NCBI GenBank assembly: GCA_048013815.1
Contig: CM106586.1
Span: 11,904,001-11,968,000 of the forward strand
DNA from: Setoptus koraiensis
Taxonomy: Eukaryota; Arthropoda
DNA length: 64,000 bases
Direction of reading: 5' to 3'
The translations under genes and the position numbers were made by a program. Shown piece after piece: positions 12,170 through 22,481 of this stretch (its first letter is position 1; each line of letters starts with the position of its first letter). The notes beneath the pieces were generated by a model. It was not told the origin of the DNA. It searched no databases and worked only from the letters and a program-made list of their open reading frames with translations.

Positions 12170-12748
12170 CATGAAGTTGCTGATTGGTTGCGGCACGTAT
12201 TGGTGAGTTCAGTTCACAGGTGAACATTCACAGGTGAACATTGGTGCACATGGAGCACAAGTTACAGGGAGAGAGAAGGAACGCAATTTTAGAGCAGCTA
12301 GCGCTAGATAAAGAGAAGCTGGCTTTTTCGTCTGGCTCGTCTCGCAGAATGGTTTGCATTCGAAACAGCTGACTGTAAAAATAAATTATGTCTACCATGT
12401 AAGTGTGGCTGTTCGGCTTTTTGGCTCGCTGCTAATGGCTGCTATAATAGTTGTTTTCTCCTTTCAGTACTGTTCTGTTAATCACAATTAGTGTTTGTGC
12501 TATTATTATTATGTAACTAAATTAATTATGCATCCAACAATAATTGGTGGACCGGTGTACCGTTACAACAGAACTTGTCCAGCCCGCACAAGCGCCATTT
12601 GGGAAATTATTGTCCACCATTAGGCTATTTGTGGCACGTAAAAGAGATAGGGAGAGCAGCCGACCAAGGGGAGCTTTGAGAAACAAACGGCAACTCACCA
12701 GCAGCAAGCTAGTTAACAGCGCCCGTTAACAACCAGGGATAGTTGCAA
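12170..12748. other. Upstream region of the ataxin-3 gene
   Basis: Non-coding. It holds the direct repeat at 12213-12240 and probably the ataxin-3 promoter and 5' UTR. No TATA box is obvious. Confidence 0.4.
12213..12240. promoter_or_regulatory. Two tandem 14-bp copies carrying CAGGTG E-boxes
   Basis: TTCACAGGTGAACA occurs twice in immediate tandem. Each copy holds CAGGTG, the E2-box bound by Snail/Scratch-type factors, within a near-palindrome. A regulatory role is inference. Confidence 0.3.
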
Positions 12749-13351
12749 ATGTCTATTATATTTCACGAGCGGCAGGAAGGCTCATTGTGCGCTGTACACG
12801 CCTTGAATGCACTGTTACAAGGAGAGTATTTTACGGCGGTCGATCTGGCCACTTTGGCCCATCAACTGGACGATCAGGAGCGCCAAACAATGGCCGAATC
12901 AGGTATCAACGGTAGAGATTATTTAAATTTCATTAGTAATCCCTCGCAGAATATGGACGATTCGGGATTTTTCTCTGTACAAGTATTAGAGAAGGCATTG
13001 AAGGTTTGGAGCCTAGATCTCATACCCTACAATTCAAATTGTGATATTTCCCGACATGTCAGGGCTAATCCAACGACATCGGCCGCGTACATAGCTAATT
13101 ATAGGGAGCATTGGTTCACTATTAGAAGATTTGGTCCACATTGGTTCAACTTGAACTCGTTACTTAATGAACCAGAATTGATATCAGACACCTTTTTGTC
13201 ATTGTTTTTGGCACAACTACAACAAGAGGGCTACTCAATATTTATTGTCAACGGCTTCTTACCCACATGCGACGCCGATCGCGTTCTACCGGACCTACCC
13301 AAAAACGAAGTGGAGACATTCTTAAAATTGGTCCAAGAGTCTCAGTCCTGA
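12749..13351 (+). CDS. ATXN3: Ataxin-3 family deubiquitinase, Josephin domain only
   Basis: With the ATG at 12749 the protein is 200 residues and lines up with human ataxin-3 from residue 1 (MSIIFHERQEGSLCA). The catalytic Cys is residue 14, as in human. The catalytic His is in REHWF (121) and the Asn in WFNLNS (136). SGFFSVQVLEKALKVW and FLAQLQQEGYSIF are strongly conserved. The family cleaves ubiquitin chains and works with p97/VCP. The protein ends about 20 residues after the Josephin domain, so the ubiquitin-interacting motifs, VCP-binding segment and polyQ tract are all absent. Lachesin begins on the other strand only 251 bp on, leaving little room for a further exon. The HEKQEGSLC-type start and similarity over the whole domain favour ataxin-3 over JOSD1/2. 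Confidence 0.9.
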   Translation: MSIIFHERQEGSLCAVHALNALLQGEYFTAVDLATLAHQLDDQERQTMAESGINGRDYLNFISNPSQNMDDSGFFSVQVLEKALKVWSLDLIPYNSNCDISRHVRANPTTSAAYIANYREHWFTIRRFGPHWFNLNSLLNEPELISDTFLSLFLAQLQQEGYSIFIVNGFLPTCDADRVLPDLPKNEVETFLKLVQESQS

Positions 13352-13443
13352 GACATCCCCCAATATCGGTTCTCAAAAGTAATCATTTATAAACATATGT
13401 ATATATACATATATATACACATATAAAGCTTTATGAAAGCGAA

Positions 13444-13611
13444 CCATGTTTTTTATATTTAAATAGTTACACATAAATATACATTTATGTGTATATTTAT
13501 GAGTGTGTGTGTACCTTGGAGAGATACAAAAAGTTGATAATAGCCTCCCAATCATTTTTTTTTCTCGGTGCAAGAAGCAACTTCACCCCATCCAAGTCTC
13601 AGCTATTGCGT
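13444..13611. repeat. 168-bp segment also present at 15360-15526 and inverted at 16120-16286
   Basis: It runs from CCATGTTTTTTATATTTAAA to CTCAGCTATTGCGT and covers the ataxin-3/lachesin intergenic DNA plus the last two codons and stop of lachesin. Both other copies lie inside the arms of the large inverted repeat. Homology ends at the same points in all copies. Confidence 0.85.
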
Positions 13612-14643
13612 TGAGGAGATTCCTGATGAGATCAAATAATTGGGGCCGTCACAAGCTGGCGGGCATATAACATTTGGAGTCTCGTCAAGAAGTACTTCGG
13701 CCTCGCTGTAGCCAAATTTGTTAGCAGCTCTGCAAACATATACTCCATATTGTCTTTTCTCTATTTTTTTGACTCGCAAAGTCGTATGTGACAGCTCGTT
13801 AGAAGTATCAAATATTGCTACAGAATAATGTTGATTGTTATTCAACTCTTGACCATCCTTGAGCCAGATAATTGACGGTGATGGAAAGGCCTCTACAGTA
13901 CAGTGTAAGTCGGCATCATATTGCAAAGCTTGCTCGTACCGTGGCTGACCAACTCGAACATCAGGCTTGAATTCAACCTCGACACTAATACCTCGCCTAG
14001 CCCCTGGACTAACACCATTGTCTGCCACACAATAATAGGTGCCCCTGTCATGTTTTGTTACATTATTTAGATTCAATTGCCTCCCTCTGAATATTGCAAC
14101 ACCGCCGTTGATTGCTATTAGAATGTTTTTATTCCTGCGCCAACTAATGGTAGGTTTGGGATACCCGTTCGCGTAACATTGCATCTGTACGTCAAGTCCG
14201 ACAGAAGTGATAATACTTCTAGTGCTGTTGTCCGATATTGTTGGAGGTATTCTTACAAAGATATTTGTTCTTGCTGTCTGAGAACTACCAGTGCCAGAAA
14301 CTATTATTTGGCATTGATAGTTTCCAGCATCGTTCTCGTTGACTTGATTTATTTTTAACTGATATGATCCGTTTCGAGCATTGTAGTTGGCAGAGAATCT
14401 GTTGTCTGGCACATCTATACTCGCTCCACGAGCTATAGTTGTGGCCTGTCTGGTCTCAGAGTTCGGATGAGTTCTTGTCCAACCTATTTGGTAGCCTTCA
14501 ACATCAATGAGATTGCACTTGATTTCTATTTCATCTCCAATGTCGACTATCTGATCTTTACTAATATAGGTTATCGATGGATTAGCTAAACAGAATAGCG
14601 GTAAACTGATTAAGTATAAAGCATACACGAGTAGCAAAGTCAT
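13603..14643 (-). CDS. Lac: Lachesin-like cell-adhesion protein with three immunoglobulin domains
   Basis: The 346-residue protein begins with a signal peptide (MTLLLVYALYLISLPLFCLA). Three Ig domains follow at about 24-130, 134-220 and 226-318. Diagnostic cysteines and motifs are DAGNYQCQI, PPTISDNSTRS, GYPKPTISWRR, DRGTYYCVADNGVS, and KRQYGVYVCRAANKFG. In Drosophila, lachesin is a GPI-linked septate-junction protein needed for tracheal tube size. Here the tail is CPPACDGPNYLISSGISSTQ followed by a stop, with no hydrophobic GPI signal. The last codons lie in the copied segment 13444-13611, and the inverted-repeat arm starts 78 bp upstream of the ATG. The 3' end may therefore be truncated by rearrangement, giving a secreted form. 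Confidence 0.85.
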   Translation of the reverse strand: MTLLLVYALYLISLPLFCLANPSITYISKDQIVDIGDEIEIKCNLIDVEGYQIGWTRTHPNSETRQATTIARGASIDVPDNRFSANYNARNGSYQLKINQVNENDAGNYQCQIIVSGTGSSQTARTNIFVRIPPTISDNSTRSIITSVGLDVQMQCYANGYPKPTISWRRNKNILIAINGGVAIFRGRQLNLNNVTKHDRGTYYCVADNGVSPGARRGISVEVEFKPDVRVGQPRYEQALQYDADLHCTVEAFPSPSIIWLKDGQELNNNQHYSVAIFDTSNELSHTTLRVKKIEKRQYGVYVCRAANKFGYSEAEVLLDETPNVICPPACDGPNYLISSGISSTQ

Positions 14644-14720
14644 TATATTGCTCCAATGAGATCCCCCAAATCCTAGTGAAACCTAACTCCTTAGAGATTA
14701 GAAGGGTAGGAATCAGATGG

Positions 14721-15124
14721 AACTTTTCCAAATTTTCATTCCAAATTTCACTCAGCACATTCATGCATGCCAGCTCAGTTTGAATCCAAAAACAATGCCT
14801 GTTCTCTTTCGCATAAAAAGACAATTTTGAAAGTTACATCACCCAATGCTACGCGCAAGATGCCTTTAACAAACAATTATCACATACGCAGTTCAGAACG
14901 TCCAATAATCAATTTGCATGATGTAGCAAGACCATCAATTAGAGCACAATACAGCACGCAATACAATTTATTATTAAAAGGTTCAAATAATATTAGTAGA
15001 TTGAGACAAAATAAAATCTGTTTCTCTTCTATTCACACCATTGCAAATAATGTTAAATTTAGAACCATGGAAGGTATCCAAAGTCTCGCAACGAATCCAA
15101 CAAGAGAGCACATAGAGAATATTC
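14721..15124 (+). pseudogene. ECHDC1 5' fragment in the left arm
   Basis: The predicted peptide from 14767 (MPAQFESKNNACSLSHKK) to EHIENI equals the N-terminal region of the ECHDC1 gene at 35112-36562. It then diverges into unrelated residues (QLNEPTAPIDD). Neither the crotonase fold nor the start region is present, so it cannot make the enzyme. Confidence 0.85.
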
Positions 15125-15686
15125 AGCTCAATGAGCCGACTGCTCCCATAGATGATCACCTTGGTACTCATTATTATTGTTGTCATGATCGTGATACTGC
15201 GTGAATTTTGCCGAAATCACATGAGTTAGGGGAATTCAGCCAAGTTATGAATCATTATCTGCAATAGTCTCAGTATGTCTCTCCACTTTCGCTTCAAACT
15301 TCTAATTTCCAGTCGCTCGACTGTTATCCACTAAAAGACGCGTATATCTCTGACGCTCACCATGTTTTTTATATTTAAATAGTTACACATAAATATACAT
15401 TTATGTGTATATTTATGAGTGTGTGTGTACCTTGGAGAGATACAAAAAGTTGATAATAGCCTCCCAATCATTTTTTTTCTCGGTGCAAGAAGCAACTTCA
15501 CCCCATCCAAGTCTCAGCTATTGCGTCTGGGCAGAAACTTTCTATTCTTTTCTCTACATAAATTATGGTAGTGTTGCAAGTTGATTTTCGCAGAACGAAA
15601 AGATACATTACGTGCCCGCCAGAGTTGGACAACATATTGCACAAAGTCTGAAGGGAGACTTGTTGCTGTCGTTGTTGTTGTTATTA
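14721..15686 (+). repeat. Left arm of a large inverted repeat
   Basis: About 966 bp matching, on the opposite strand, 15961-16925 with only a handful of differences. It carries an ECHDC1 5' fragment, a 235-bp piece related to 20951-21164, the 13444-13611 copy, and about 135 bp of unassigned sequence. Confidence 0.95.
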
Positions 15687-15960
15687 TTGTCGGTGTCGTT
15701 ATCGTTGTCGTTATTATTGCCGCCTGTTGATCGAAAAAAAATGACAAGGGTGCCGGTTTCAAGATATGATCGCTATTACCGCATTTACACCACTTACGAT
15801 ACCACCCCGGCTTCTCGGCTTGCTTCCGAACAGTGCGACCACTTATATTGTTATCGATGGCGGTTGTAGCATCAGACCAAAGGTTGTGACAAAAACCTCC
15901 ATTGAAGCACCACAAGTACAACCGCAACAACTACAACAACACCATTGCAAAAACAACAAC
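15687..15960. other. Spacer of the large inverted repeat
   Basis: 274 bp between the arms. Its right part (15916-15960, continuing into the arm to about 15973) matches 20893-20950, a CAACAACTACAACAACACC-type tract. The remainder is unassigned. Long frames on both strands here are carried by CAA/GTT repeats and are unlikely to be genes. Confidence 0.6.
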
Positions 15961-16925
15961 AATAACAACAACAACGACAGCAACAAGTCTCCCTTCAGAC
16001 TTTGTGCAATATGTTGTCCAACTCTGGCGGGCACGTAATGTATCTTTTCGTTCTGCGAAAATCAACTTGCAACACTACCATAATTTATATAGAGAAAAAA
16101 ATAGAAAGTTTCTGCCCAGACGCAATAGCTGAGACTTGGGTGGGGTGAAGTTGCTTCTTGCACCGAGAAAAAAAATGATTGGGAGGCTATTATCAACTTT
16201 TTGTATCTCTCCAAGGTACACACACACTCATAAATATACACATAAATGTATATTTATGTGTAACTATTTAAATATAAAAAACATGGTGAGCGTCAGAGAT
16301 ATACGCGTCTTTTAGTGGATAACAGTCGAGCGACTGGAAATTAGAAGTTTGAAGCGAAAGTGGAGAGACATACTGAGACTATTGCAGATAATGATTCATA
16401 ACTTGGCTGAATTCCCCTAACTCATGTGATTTCGGCAAAATTCACGCAGTATCACGATCATGACAACAATAATAATGAGTACCAAGGTGATCATCTATGG
16501 GAGCAGTCGGCTCATTGAGCTGAATATTCTCTATGTGCTCTCTTGTTGGATTCGTTGCGAGACTTTGGATACCTTCCATGGTTCTAAATTTAACATTATT
16601 TGCAATGGTGTGAATAGAAGAGAAACAGATTTTATTTTGTCTCAATCTACTAATATTATTTGAACCTTTTAATAATAAATTGTATTGCGTGCTGTATTGT
16701 GCTCTAATTGATGGTCTTGCTACATCATGCAAATTGATTATTGGACGTTCTGAACTGCGTATGTGATAATTGTTTGTTAAAGGCATCTTGCGCGTAGCAT
16801 TGGGTGATGTAACTTTCAAAATTGTCTTTTTATGCGAAAGAGAACAGGCATTGTTTTTGGATTCAAACTGAGCTGGCATGCATGAATGTGCTGAGTGAAA
16901 TTTGGAATGAAAATTTGGAAAAGTT
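15961..16925 (-). repeat. Right arm of the large inverted repeat
   Basis: Reverse complement of 14721-15686. Unlike the left arm, it runs straight on into the duplicated ECHDC1/ATP-synthase block, so the left arm is probably the derived copy. Confidence 0.95.
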
Positions 16926-17050
16926 GCAACTTGTTGGGATTGACACAGAGGCTCGATTCTTTTGCTAATTGATGATAGCACACAAGTACCGTTAATGGGT
17001 TGCCAAGTACGCATAGAAAAGTTGAATCTATAGATTGATGCCATTGTCAA
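16522..17050 (-). pseudogene. ECHDC1 5' fragment in the duplicated block
   Basis: From the ATG at 17050, the first ~176 codons equal the N-terminal part of the intact ECHDC1 gene with few changes. Homology then stops at EHIENI and the frame runs into foreign sequence, ending at 16442. The crotonase domain and active site are missing. Confidence 0.9.
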
Positions 17051-17155
17051 ACTATTATTGATCTATCTCTTTTATCCAACAATATATCACTACTATATTT
17101 GTGCTAATTAGTGTGTGTGTGTGTGTGTTTGTGTGTGTGCCTCTGCAATTGTGTA

Positions 17156-17163
17156 TATCGATA
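17156..17163. promoter_or_regulatory. TATCGATA (DRE-like) element, duplicated copy
   Basis: A palindromic TATCGATA lies 106 bp upstream of the ATG of the truncated ECHDC1 copy, the same place as in the parental block. In flies this octamer is the DREF-binding core-promoter element; use in this organism is inference. Confidence 0.35.
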
Positions 17164-17370
17164 TTATGTGACAGTCAAATATTAATGTGACTAGAATTCT
17201 TACTTTAGACTATTCTGTCTTGTTCTGTCATGGAAATAACAAAAATGTATGAAATAATCCTGTTAGGATTATATTGCAAGTTATCCTTATGTTGGCTGAC
17301 TGTGAGGATCTACTGGACAAGTATATTGCATATTCTTCTCCTTATATGTGTATGGATATTTATGGTGTCT

Positions 17371-17643
17371 TCATATAATACCTTCGTTTGTGGCTAGGCC
17401 AGTAGCAACGGGCAAAGCTCCAAGCCACGGGTGATTTTCGGTCAGACTCAGGTCGCTTGGGCGGACAGTTGTGGTCGATTGGACTATGTTTGGACTACGA
17501 TGTGTTCGAATGAGATTGTTTTGATGACGATGAATGTACTTGCCGATTGCTACCATTATATTGTGTGTATACTGATAGAGTCCGTCCAGGCTAAAATCTA
17601 GCTGCTTATGAGGATGACACGAAATAAAATTAAATCTCATCAA
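17371..17643 (-). CDS. 90-residue ORF, unknown function (duplicated copy)
   Basis: Begins MMRFNFISCHPHKQLDFSL and ends PVATGLATNEGII. The whole ORF appears identical at the DNA level to 36867-37139, although the flanks of the duplicated blocks differ. I do not recognise it. It has no signal peptide or helix. It may be a small gene or an exon, or simply a conserved stretch. Confidence 0.35.
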   Translation of the reverse strand: MMRFNFISCHPHKQLDFSLDGLYQYTHNIMVAIGKYIHRHQNNLIRTHRSPNIVQSTTTVRPSDLSLTENHPWLGALPVATGLATNEGII

Positions 17644-18098
17644 ACTAAAGTTATATTGTATTCAAAGACATTGTGAGCACAGGTTTGAGCTGATGACCAT
17701 AATCATCATCATGGTGGTGACATCATTAGTAGTTAGCGTTTTATATAAACTACTAGTCTACTTGAGAGATACTGAGGTAGTTAGGTGTCTCAGCTGGGGA
17801 GGCATGAGTTGTTGTTGATGCGCATCAGCAGAACGGGATATATGATACACGGAGAAGAAAAAAAACAAACAAAAATAGTTTTGAATCAAGCGCCCTTGGC
17901 CGGCACGCATGCCCAATCTTTCTCTTGATCCTCAAGGAGATATTTTTCTACTTTTCTTCTTGACAAAAAACTGAAGCACCTAACCTTCGATTGAGGCATA
18001 TATAAATTGTCTTGACCAGGCATCCTAAACTATTGTTTACAGTTACTCAAGAGATAGTCGAACATTAATTAGTATTATTTATTAATTAATTTGCAATC

Positions 18099-19306
18099 AT
18101 GTCTCCTTTGTCACGAGTGGGACCATTGGCCTTAAGGTCAATTTATTTCCATCAGCAAAGAGGTATGGCCGCAGCTGCAATTGGAAACATCGATCCAGTT
18201 CAGAGATTGTTTGTTGATAAAATCAATGAGTTTAAATCATCTAACCGTGGCCTCGATTAACAATACAAAAAGAAGGAGCAAGAAGAATTGACTCGCTTGA
18301 AGAAGGTATATCAGGTGATATCGATGATAACAAAGAAAAAATTGTGGCTATGATGTCTGGTGAATATTATAAACAACGGCAATTAAAACTCGCGGCTGAA
18401 GCTGCGGAAAACAAAAAGCCAAAGGTGGAGGAACATCATTCACCTTACCATTTACCTCCTTTGGATAGAGAATATTATCCTGAATTGTCACCTGCTTTGG
18501 GTAGAGCACCGGAGGCTCCAGAGTTGACTGAACCAGTGTCACTATTAGAGTCAGGACAAGAATATCTTGATCCCAAAAAGCTTGAAGATGCAGTTAATGT
18601 CAGATTCGGCCCAAACATGCCCACAATTAATGATGATAAGTCACCAGAGCGTGATGTCGTCAACTTCCCTCGTCAGCCACAATTGATGGATGTACCTCCT
18701 AGAGTGCTTCACGTCTTGCCCAAGAGCTGGTTCGATTTTTTCCACCCCAAAACTGGCATTACTGGAGGGTTTACATTTGCCGCCACATTTGGCGCGTTCC
18801 TCGTTTCTAAGGAATGGATAGTAATGGAGCACGAAATATGCACCGGACTTAGTCTTACTATTATTATCTCTTTGGTCGTATCAAAGGCAGGGCCTGCCGT
18901 TAACAAATACCTAGATGGTCTTATAAACAATTCTCTCAAAGGTTGGGATGATTGGCAAAAGAATAATATTCAACTTCTAGATAATGTGGTTGATCATTAT
19001 AAGACCCAAGAAAAAGTAGTTGATAGTTTACCCTTGGTCTATGACGCCAGAAGGGAGGATGTTCAAGTTCAATTGGAGGCCGAATATCGACGACGCCTCA
19101 AAGCCGTTCACGATTCAACGAAGAAGAAACTAAACTACTTGGTTGCCGTAGCCGATTCGAAACGTAACATCGCACACCAGCACATGGTCAACTGGGTTAT
19201 TGATCATGCAGTCAACTCAATTGGACCAAAACAAGAGGCTGATGTTCTAGACAATTGTATAAGCACCCTAAGAAGTTTAGCAGCTAAAAACGCTAATGTA
19301 ATCTAG
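18099..19306 (+). pseudogene. Broken copy of the ATP synthase F6-b fusion gene
   Basis: The ATG at 18099 and targeting region are kept, but codon 54 (GAA in the intact copy) is TAA at 18258-18260. Near 18315 a 67-bp segment is missing relative to 37594-38868, shifting the frame. From the ATG at 18350 the rest of the frame, including the whole subunit-b domain, is open and nearly identical to the intact copy. That ORF has no mitochondrial targeting sequence. It is most likely a pseudogene; a b-only product is possible but unsupported. The missing segment starts GT and ends AG and is flanked by AGGT microhomology, so intron loss and microhomology deletion both fit. Confidence 0.85.
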
Positions 19307-19585
19307 TGTATTGTTATTATTTTAGACACAATTGCTGAAGCCATGTTTTCATTTACAAATAAAGAACAGAGAAGCTCATCCTAATTCACTGTCATAAAAA
19401 TCTTTTTTGTAAACGCTTTGTTGATTGTGATTATTCATCACAACTTCTTTCTTTCAAATCGATTCTTGAAATGAATTTCTAGGTATGTTACCAAGATAGC
19501 TCAAACTGCCTGAACTTATTATATGTTTCTATTTGTATGTAGACGATCAAAATGATAGTTGTATCATTTATGAGTGTGTGATGGT

Positions 19586-20198
19586 TCAAGAATCATCTCT
19601 GAGTGTTGAAAGGTGTCTTGTTATGAATCCACATCGATGGCTATTATCTACCCATTTTGACATCAAACTTTCCCCCAATCCAACAATTGACTCGTCGCGC
19701 AACAGTAGATTTGGCTGTTCAGTTATGATATTCTCTGCTGAAATTTCTTGTTTGATGGCATTTCCGTGAACACGCTGTCGCACATTGGATTCCGTTGTTT
19801 TGACGTACGGATCAAGACTGAATATTCTAGCTAATTGGATTCTATCATTTACCGGATCGTACGGCTTGAATGTTTTGTGGGCGAAAGCAAATGCTTTGGA
19901 ATTCAATGGAAAGATATTGGCTCTACCTGGTTTGGTCTCCTGTCTATCGTGGCTTGCTCCAATGGATAAGAGGGGTCTAGCTGGCCGCATGCGAATATGA
20001 TGTCTAGGTATCCCAATATGACCAGTTCGAAAAATGAAGGGAGTGACTCTGTCATCCTGAGATTTTTTTATAGGTTTGCGTTGATCCCTAGCATTCCTGA
20101 TACGTTGATTTACTCTTGCCGAGTCTCTAGTCTTTTTTCTGATACGATCAAGCTCCAATTTGGAATTGGTCTGAACTGTTAAATGTTGCTTGTTGAAA
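19586..20198 (-). pseudogene. Truncated copy of the 277-residue gene
   Basis: Matches codons ~90 to the end of the gene at 39162-39995 (for example DRIRKKTRDSARVNQ and GLGESLMSKW), but the first ~85 codons are missing because the duplication ends at 20198. The C-terminus reads through to STLRDDS where the intact copy stops after TRHL. Confidence 0.85.
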
Positions 20199-22450
20199 CT
20201 ATTGCTTACTGAACACTATTATATGATTCGCAGAAGGAAGGCAGAAAACAAGCCGAGAGCAAGTGTGCGTGAATTTTAGCATTTATTATAGTTGAGTGTG
20301 TTGCAGGTGAGCTAGTTGGCGAGTCGGTGGCTATTTGTGTGAGAACTGAGGCCCCCCACATCAGATGATTCGTTGGCTGGCATATCGGCATCGGCCGGAG
20401 CTACAAAAATGATTGATTGCGTGCGATAAATTTGATGACAATAGCGTGTCAGACAAGAGACCTTTATCAAGCGGATGTGATATATGGTTACTTAATACCG
20501 ATGTATGTGGCCATTTAGTTTGTATAACTGTTTCCATAACGAATCCATGTTTGTCTGGCGACGGCGTATATATTGCAATATCTTGCACACACACTGTTGA
20601 TATAACATGCAAAATGATCGACGGTCAAACAGTGAACGGCCACCTTGATTAATCATTAATTGATTATGTATGTGAGGCCTTTGTTTCACTAGGCGTATCC
20701 CTATTTAGTGCCAGTAATAACAACAATATTTAACATGATGATGAGGTGAGACAACAAGCAAACAACGTTGCTCATTATTACATATTAATAACCAAACACG
20801 CTGCACTGACAAACAAAATCTCATCGAGATCACTCATTGTTCTCAAACAAACTGCTGCAACTAGCTCGCTCCTTGTTCAACAATTGTTGTATGTACAACC
20901 GCAACAACTACAACAACACCATTGCAAAAACAACAACAATAACAACAACAGTGAGCGTCAGAGATATACTCGAGCGACTGGAAATTAGAAGTTTGAAGCG
21001 AAAGTGGAGAGACATACTGAGACTATTGCAGATAATGATTCATAACTTGGCTGAATTCCCCTAACTCATGTGATTTCGGCAAAATTCACGCAATATCACG
21101 ATCATGACAACAATAATAATGAGTACCAAGGTGATCATCTATGGGAGCAGTCGGCTCAGTGAGCTTCTCGAATCAGAGAAAAGAGAACGAGAGAGTGAGT
21201 TTCTTTCTCCAGACCATTCGACTTAACCATAATATGGTTAGTCTTATGCACTCATAAGCTGGCCGCTACTTGTTCTTGTCCGGTTTGATCAGTTGATTTA
21301 GAAGCAAAATTCATCGCTAACTCTCTTTATATAGAATGTAACGCAAGTAACGTATTAATTAATAAAACTTAACTATGTCAGCTATTTTTAGCTAACATCT
21401 CAGTACATTGATAGCTGTTTCTGATACAGGTAGTATGTGCATTTATTGCAGTATTGAGAGAGATAGAGCGAGAGAAGAGAGAAAACAGTTAGAAACGATT
21501 AGAAGGAGCGATTCAAGTGAGACAACCAGACAATCTATCGTACATAGAATCGTTATGCCTTTCGCATCGACCAACAGCAACCAATTTTGATGCTTGTATC
21601 TAGCAGTTCAATCTTGCTACACTTCTTGTTGGAGCTTGAGTTGAAGTGAAACTCTCCAGTAAGTTACTTTGTAGTTCGCTCTCTCCTCCTCACTCCTTAT
21701 TTTCTCTATTGAGTGCTACTTGTTCCAAAGGCACTGCTCTGGTTTAGCATTGTGGAACTGTGGAAGAGGGCATCTATTCGCGTTATCGTTTAATAGCTAG
21801 CCAACTGGCTTTGTTTGTGTGTAAGCAAGTGTAAGTTTAGTTTGTTAGTTTTGGTTTGTATCTGCAAGGAAAGCGCGCGAGAGAGAGGGAGGGAGAGAGA
21901 GAGAGAGTATATGTGAGTGTGTGTGTTTGTTTATTTATTTGCTAGCAAGGTATCAAGTGTCTAACCAATTTACTAACCTGTCCTGCATATTCAACTTATC
22001 CATACCCACCGTGAGTGTGAGTGTGAGTGTGCTTGTGTGTAGGGCTGTTCCAGGTTACCTGGTGGTGTTTGTGTACCAACTGCTTGCCATCATTAGAGCG
22101 GGTGCTACTATCATCTCACTATAGATAAATATGATGTACATGTTGACTTAACTCTACAAAAATCAGTGCCATCATTATTATTTGAATAGCATTAGTAGTG
22201 ATGATAGTGGTGACGGTGGTAGTTGTACTCTTTTTTTTTCCTTCTTGTAAATCGCTCTCTCTCTCTCCCTTCGCCCCTCTCTCGCTGCTCGACTGTCTCC
22301 CCCACCATCTCACCATTCTATTTGATCCCAATCTTACTATCCAATCCAAGTGTTTACCTTAGAGTACTGCCAACTATTATGAGAAGCAACTGGAAAGCAA
22401 CCGATGTGCCTATCTGGCTGGCTGGCTGGCTTACCGACTGACTGGCTGCA

Positions 22451-22481
<31 letters not shown>

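Larger units (their letters stand above)
16522..20198. repeat. Segmental duplication, derived copy of 36034-39753
   Basis: About 3.7 kb, roughly 97% identical by eye, in the same orientation and 19.5 kb away. It starts at GAATATTCTCTATGTGC inside ECHDC1 and ends inside the 277-residue gene at TGCTTGTTGAAA. The block therefore holds a cut ECHDC1, a 90-codon ORF, a broken F6-b gene and a cut third gene. The other copy has all three genes whole, so this one is the derivative. Confidence 0.95.

Noticed and set aside
15514-15930. 138-codon minus-strand frame in the inverted-repeat arm and spacer
   Set aside because: The Thr/Ile middle is a translated GTT repeat; the end (FVQYVVQLWRARNVSFRS) looks coding-like but matches nothing I know and is not supported elsewhere.
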